From Afipia sp. (lineage in GTDB: Bacteria; Pseudomonadota; Alphaproteobacteria; Rhizobiales; Xanthobacteraceae), in contig JANINQ010000005.1 in assembly GCA_024508675.1 (NCBI GenBank), forward strand, positions 62,001 through 126,000: 64,000 nt of DNA, written 5' to 3'. Position 1 is the stretch's first letter, and each line of letters opens with the position of its first letter. Shown piece by piece: positions 62,840 to 64,000 of this stretch. A model generated the notes under the pieces. That model was not told the origin of the DNA and did not search any database. It was given only the letters and a program-made list of their open reading frames with translations. Both the position numbers and the translations under genes were made by a program.

Positions 62840-64000
62840 CTACGCCGCCCGTGTCGCGCGGGAGCCGAACTTACCGAGCAGCGCGGCGATTTCCGACGCG
62901 GGACGCGCGGGACTGAACAGGAAGCCCTGAACTTCAGTGCAGCCCTCGGAGCGCAACCAGTCGAGCTGATCGACCGTCTCGACGCCCTCCGCCGTGGTCG
63001 AAATGTTGAGACTACGGCCAAGGCCGGAGATGGCGCGCACGATCGCGATGCTGTCGGGCCGCTCCGCAATATCCCGCACGAACGAACGGTCGATCTTGAT
63101 CTTGTCGAACGGGAAGCTGCGCAGATAGCTCAGGCTGGAATAGCCGGTGCCGAAGTCATCCATGGAAATGCGGACGCCGAATTCGCGCAGCTGATGCAGG
63201 ATAGCAAGATTGGCTTCGCTGTCGGCCAGGAAGATCGATTCCGTGATTTCAAGCTCCAGCCGCAGCGGCGACAGGCCGGATTGCGCCAGTGCGGTGAACA
63301 CCGCCTGCGACAGATTGCGGTTGCGGAACTGCGCGGCGGACAGATTGACCGCGACCCGGACGTCCGAGGGCCATTCGGCCGCCTGCTTGCAGGCTTCGCG
63401 CAGCACCCATTCCCCGAGCGGCACGATCAAGCCAATGTCCTCCGCAAGCGGAATGAAGTCAGCGGGCGAGATCATGCCCTTTTCGGGATGCCGCCAGCGC
63501 AGCAAGGCTTCGAAGGAGACGATGCGGTCCTGCGCCAGATCGACCAGCGGCTGATAGTGAAGTTCGAACTCGCCGCTGGCCAGTGCATGACGTAGATCGA
63601 TTTCCATATCGCGGCGGCGCTGCGCGAGCCGGTCCATTTCCTTCTCGAAGAAATGATGCACTCCGCCGCCTTCCGACTTGGCGCGGTAGAGCGCCATATC
63701 CGCGTTACGAAGCAGTTCTTCCGCCGTCCCGCCATCGCCGGGTGAAATCGCGATACCGATGCTGGCGCCGATAACGACTTCAAGACCGTCGATCCGGTAA
63801 GGCGCGCTCACCATTTCGATGATCTGCGCGGCCTGCGCGCTGACTTCGTTGGGTGACACGTTGGCGGCAAGGATCATGGCGAATTCGTCGCCGCCGAGCC
63901 GCGCCACCAGATTGCCGCCGCGCACGCTTTCGGCCAGCCGCTGCGCGACCTCGATCAGCAGCTTGTCGCCCACCGGATGACCGAACGAGTCGTTGACGTT
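62840..64000 (-). CDS. GGDEF-EAL protein (c-di-GMP), truncated at window edge
   Basis: The protein is cut by the right edge; its N-terminus is missing. The visible part has the end of a GGDEF domain (NDSFGHPVGDKLL, then RLGGDEFAM) and a complete EAL domain (SFEALLRWRHPEKG, ELEITESIFLAD, MDDFGTGYSSLSYLRSFPFD, KIDRSFV, TAEGVET). Both active sites look intact (GGDEF, EALLR, DDFGTGYS), so it may both make and break cyclic di-GMP. Any sensor domain would lie outside the window. Confidence 0.93.
   Translation of the reverse strand, partial: NVNDSFGHPVGDKLLIEVAQRLAESVRGGNLVARLGGDEFAMILAANVSPNEVSAQAAQIIEMVSAPYRIDGLEVVIGASIGIAISPGDGGTAEELLRNADMALYRAKSEGGGVHHFFEKEMDRLAQRRRDMEIDLRHALASGEFELHYQPLVDLAQDRIVSFEALLRWRHPEKGMISPADFIPLAEDIGLIVPLGEWVLREACKQAAEWPSDVRVAVNLSAAQFRNRNLSQAVFTALAQSGLSPLRLELEITESIFLADSEANLAILHQLREFGVRISMDDFGTGYSSLSYLRSFPFDKIKIDRSFVRDIAERPDSIAIVRAISGLGRSLNISTTAEGVETVDQLDWLRSEGCTEVQGFLFSPARPASEIAALLGKFGSRATRAA

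Overview
The window is a 64-kb chromosomal segment of an alphaproteobacterium, most likely in the Bradyrhizobium/Afipia/Rhodopseudomonas group (Nitrobacteraceae). This is inferred from high GC, the form of the rpoB/rpoC and ribosomal proteins, HWE-family kinase, DUF2336, DUF3551 and I78 families, GGAAC-N16/17-CGTT (EcfG-type) boxes and palindromic intergenic repeats. No insertion sequence, prophage, CRISPR array or rRNA operon was seen.

Layout. (1) 1-20220: the transcription/translation block on the minus strand (tRNA-Trp, secE, nusG, rplK, rplA, then rplJ, rplL, rpoB, rpoC). It is split between rplA and rplJ by a 7.5-kb accessory block: a Tat-exported molybdenum hydroxylase with its 2Fe-2S and cytochrome c partners, a 2-hydroxyacid dehydrogenase, and an exported rhodanese coupled to a YeeE/YedE thiosulfate-type transporter. 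(2) 20351-26122: an HWE histidine kinase, a chemoreceptor, a hotdog thioesterase and a serine hydrolase. (3) 26186-31910: a catabolic operon (SDR, histidine phosphatase, SDR, APH-fold kinase, acyl-CoA dehydrogenase) facing a TetR regulator across an intergenic region with two strong inverted repeats. Its content resembles a split form of ACAD10/11 or the levulinate LvaA/C/D enzymes. (4) 32017-36418: a carbamoyltransferase, a small cyclic-nucleotide-binding protein and an MBL-fold hydrolase in one run, flanked by small exported proteins. (5) 36548-43262: tRNA-Gly, tRNA-Tyr and tRNA-Thr, an rlmB-type methyltransferase, a two-TM ion channel, several small exported or membrane proteins, a PRC-barrel protein and a second serine hydrolase. 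(6) 43301-47568: a lipoprotein, a cobalamin riboswitch controlling a TonB-dependent receptor, and a TPR protein. (7) 47736-53816: NAD kinase, a response regulator with an Hpt protein, a DUF2336 protein with a tyrosine-rich tail, a TSUP transporter and a lytic transglycosylase. (8) 53840-64000: hisI, folE, an IscU-like protein lacking one cluster ligand, two exported ClpP-like proteins, yidD, an MFS exporter, thrS, a nitroreductase, and a GGDEF-EAL protein cut by the right edge.

The core genes (RNA polymerase, ribosomal proteins, nusG/secE, tRNAs, thrS, nadK, folE, hisI, rlmB) are secure. The most interesting unexplained sets are the kinase/dehydrogenase operon, the carbamoyltransferase-cNMP-MBL set, the atypical IscU-like scaffold, and the EcfG-type boxes upstream of small or exported proteins. 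All functional links are inferred from sequence and gene order; no search was run.
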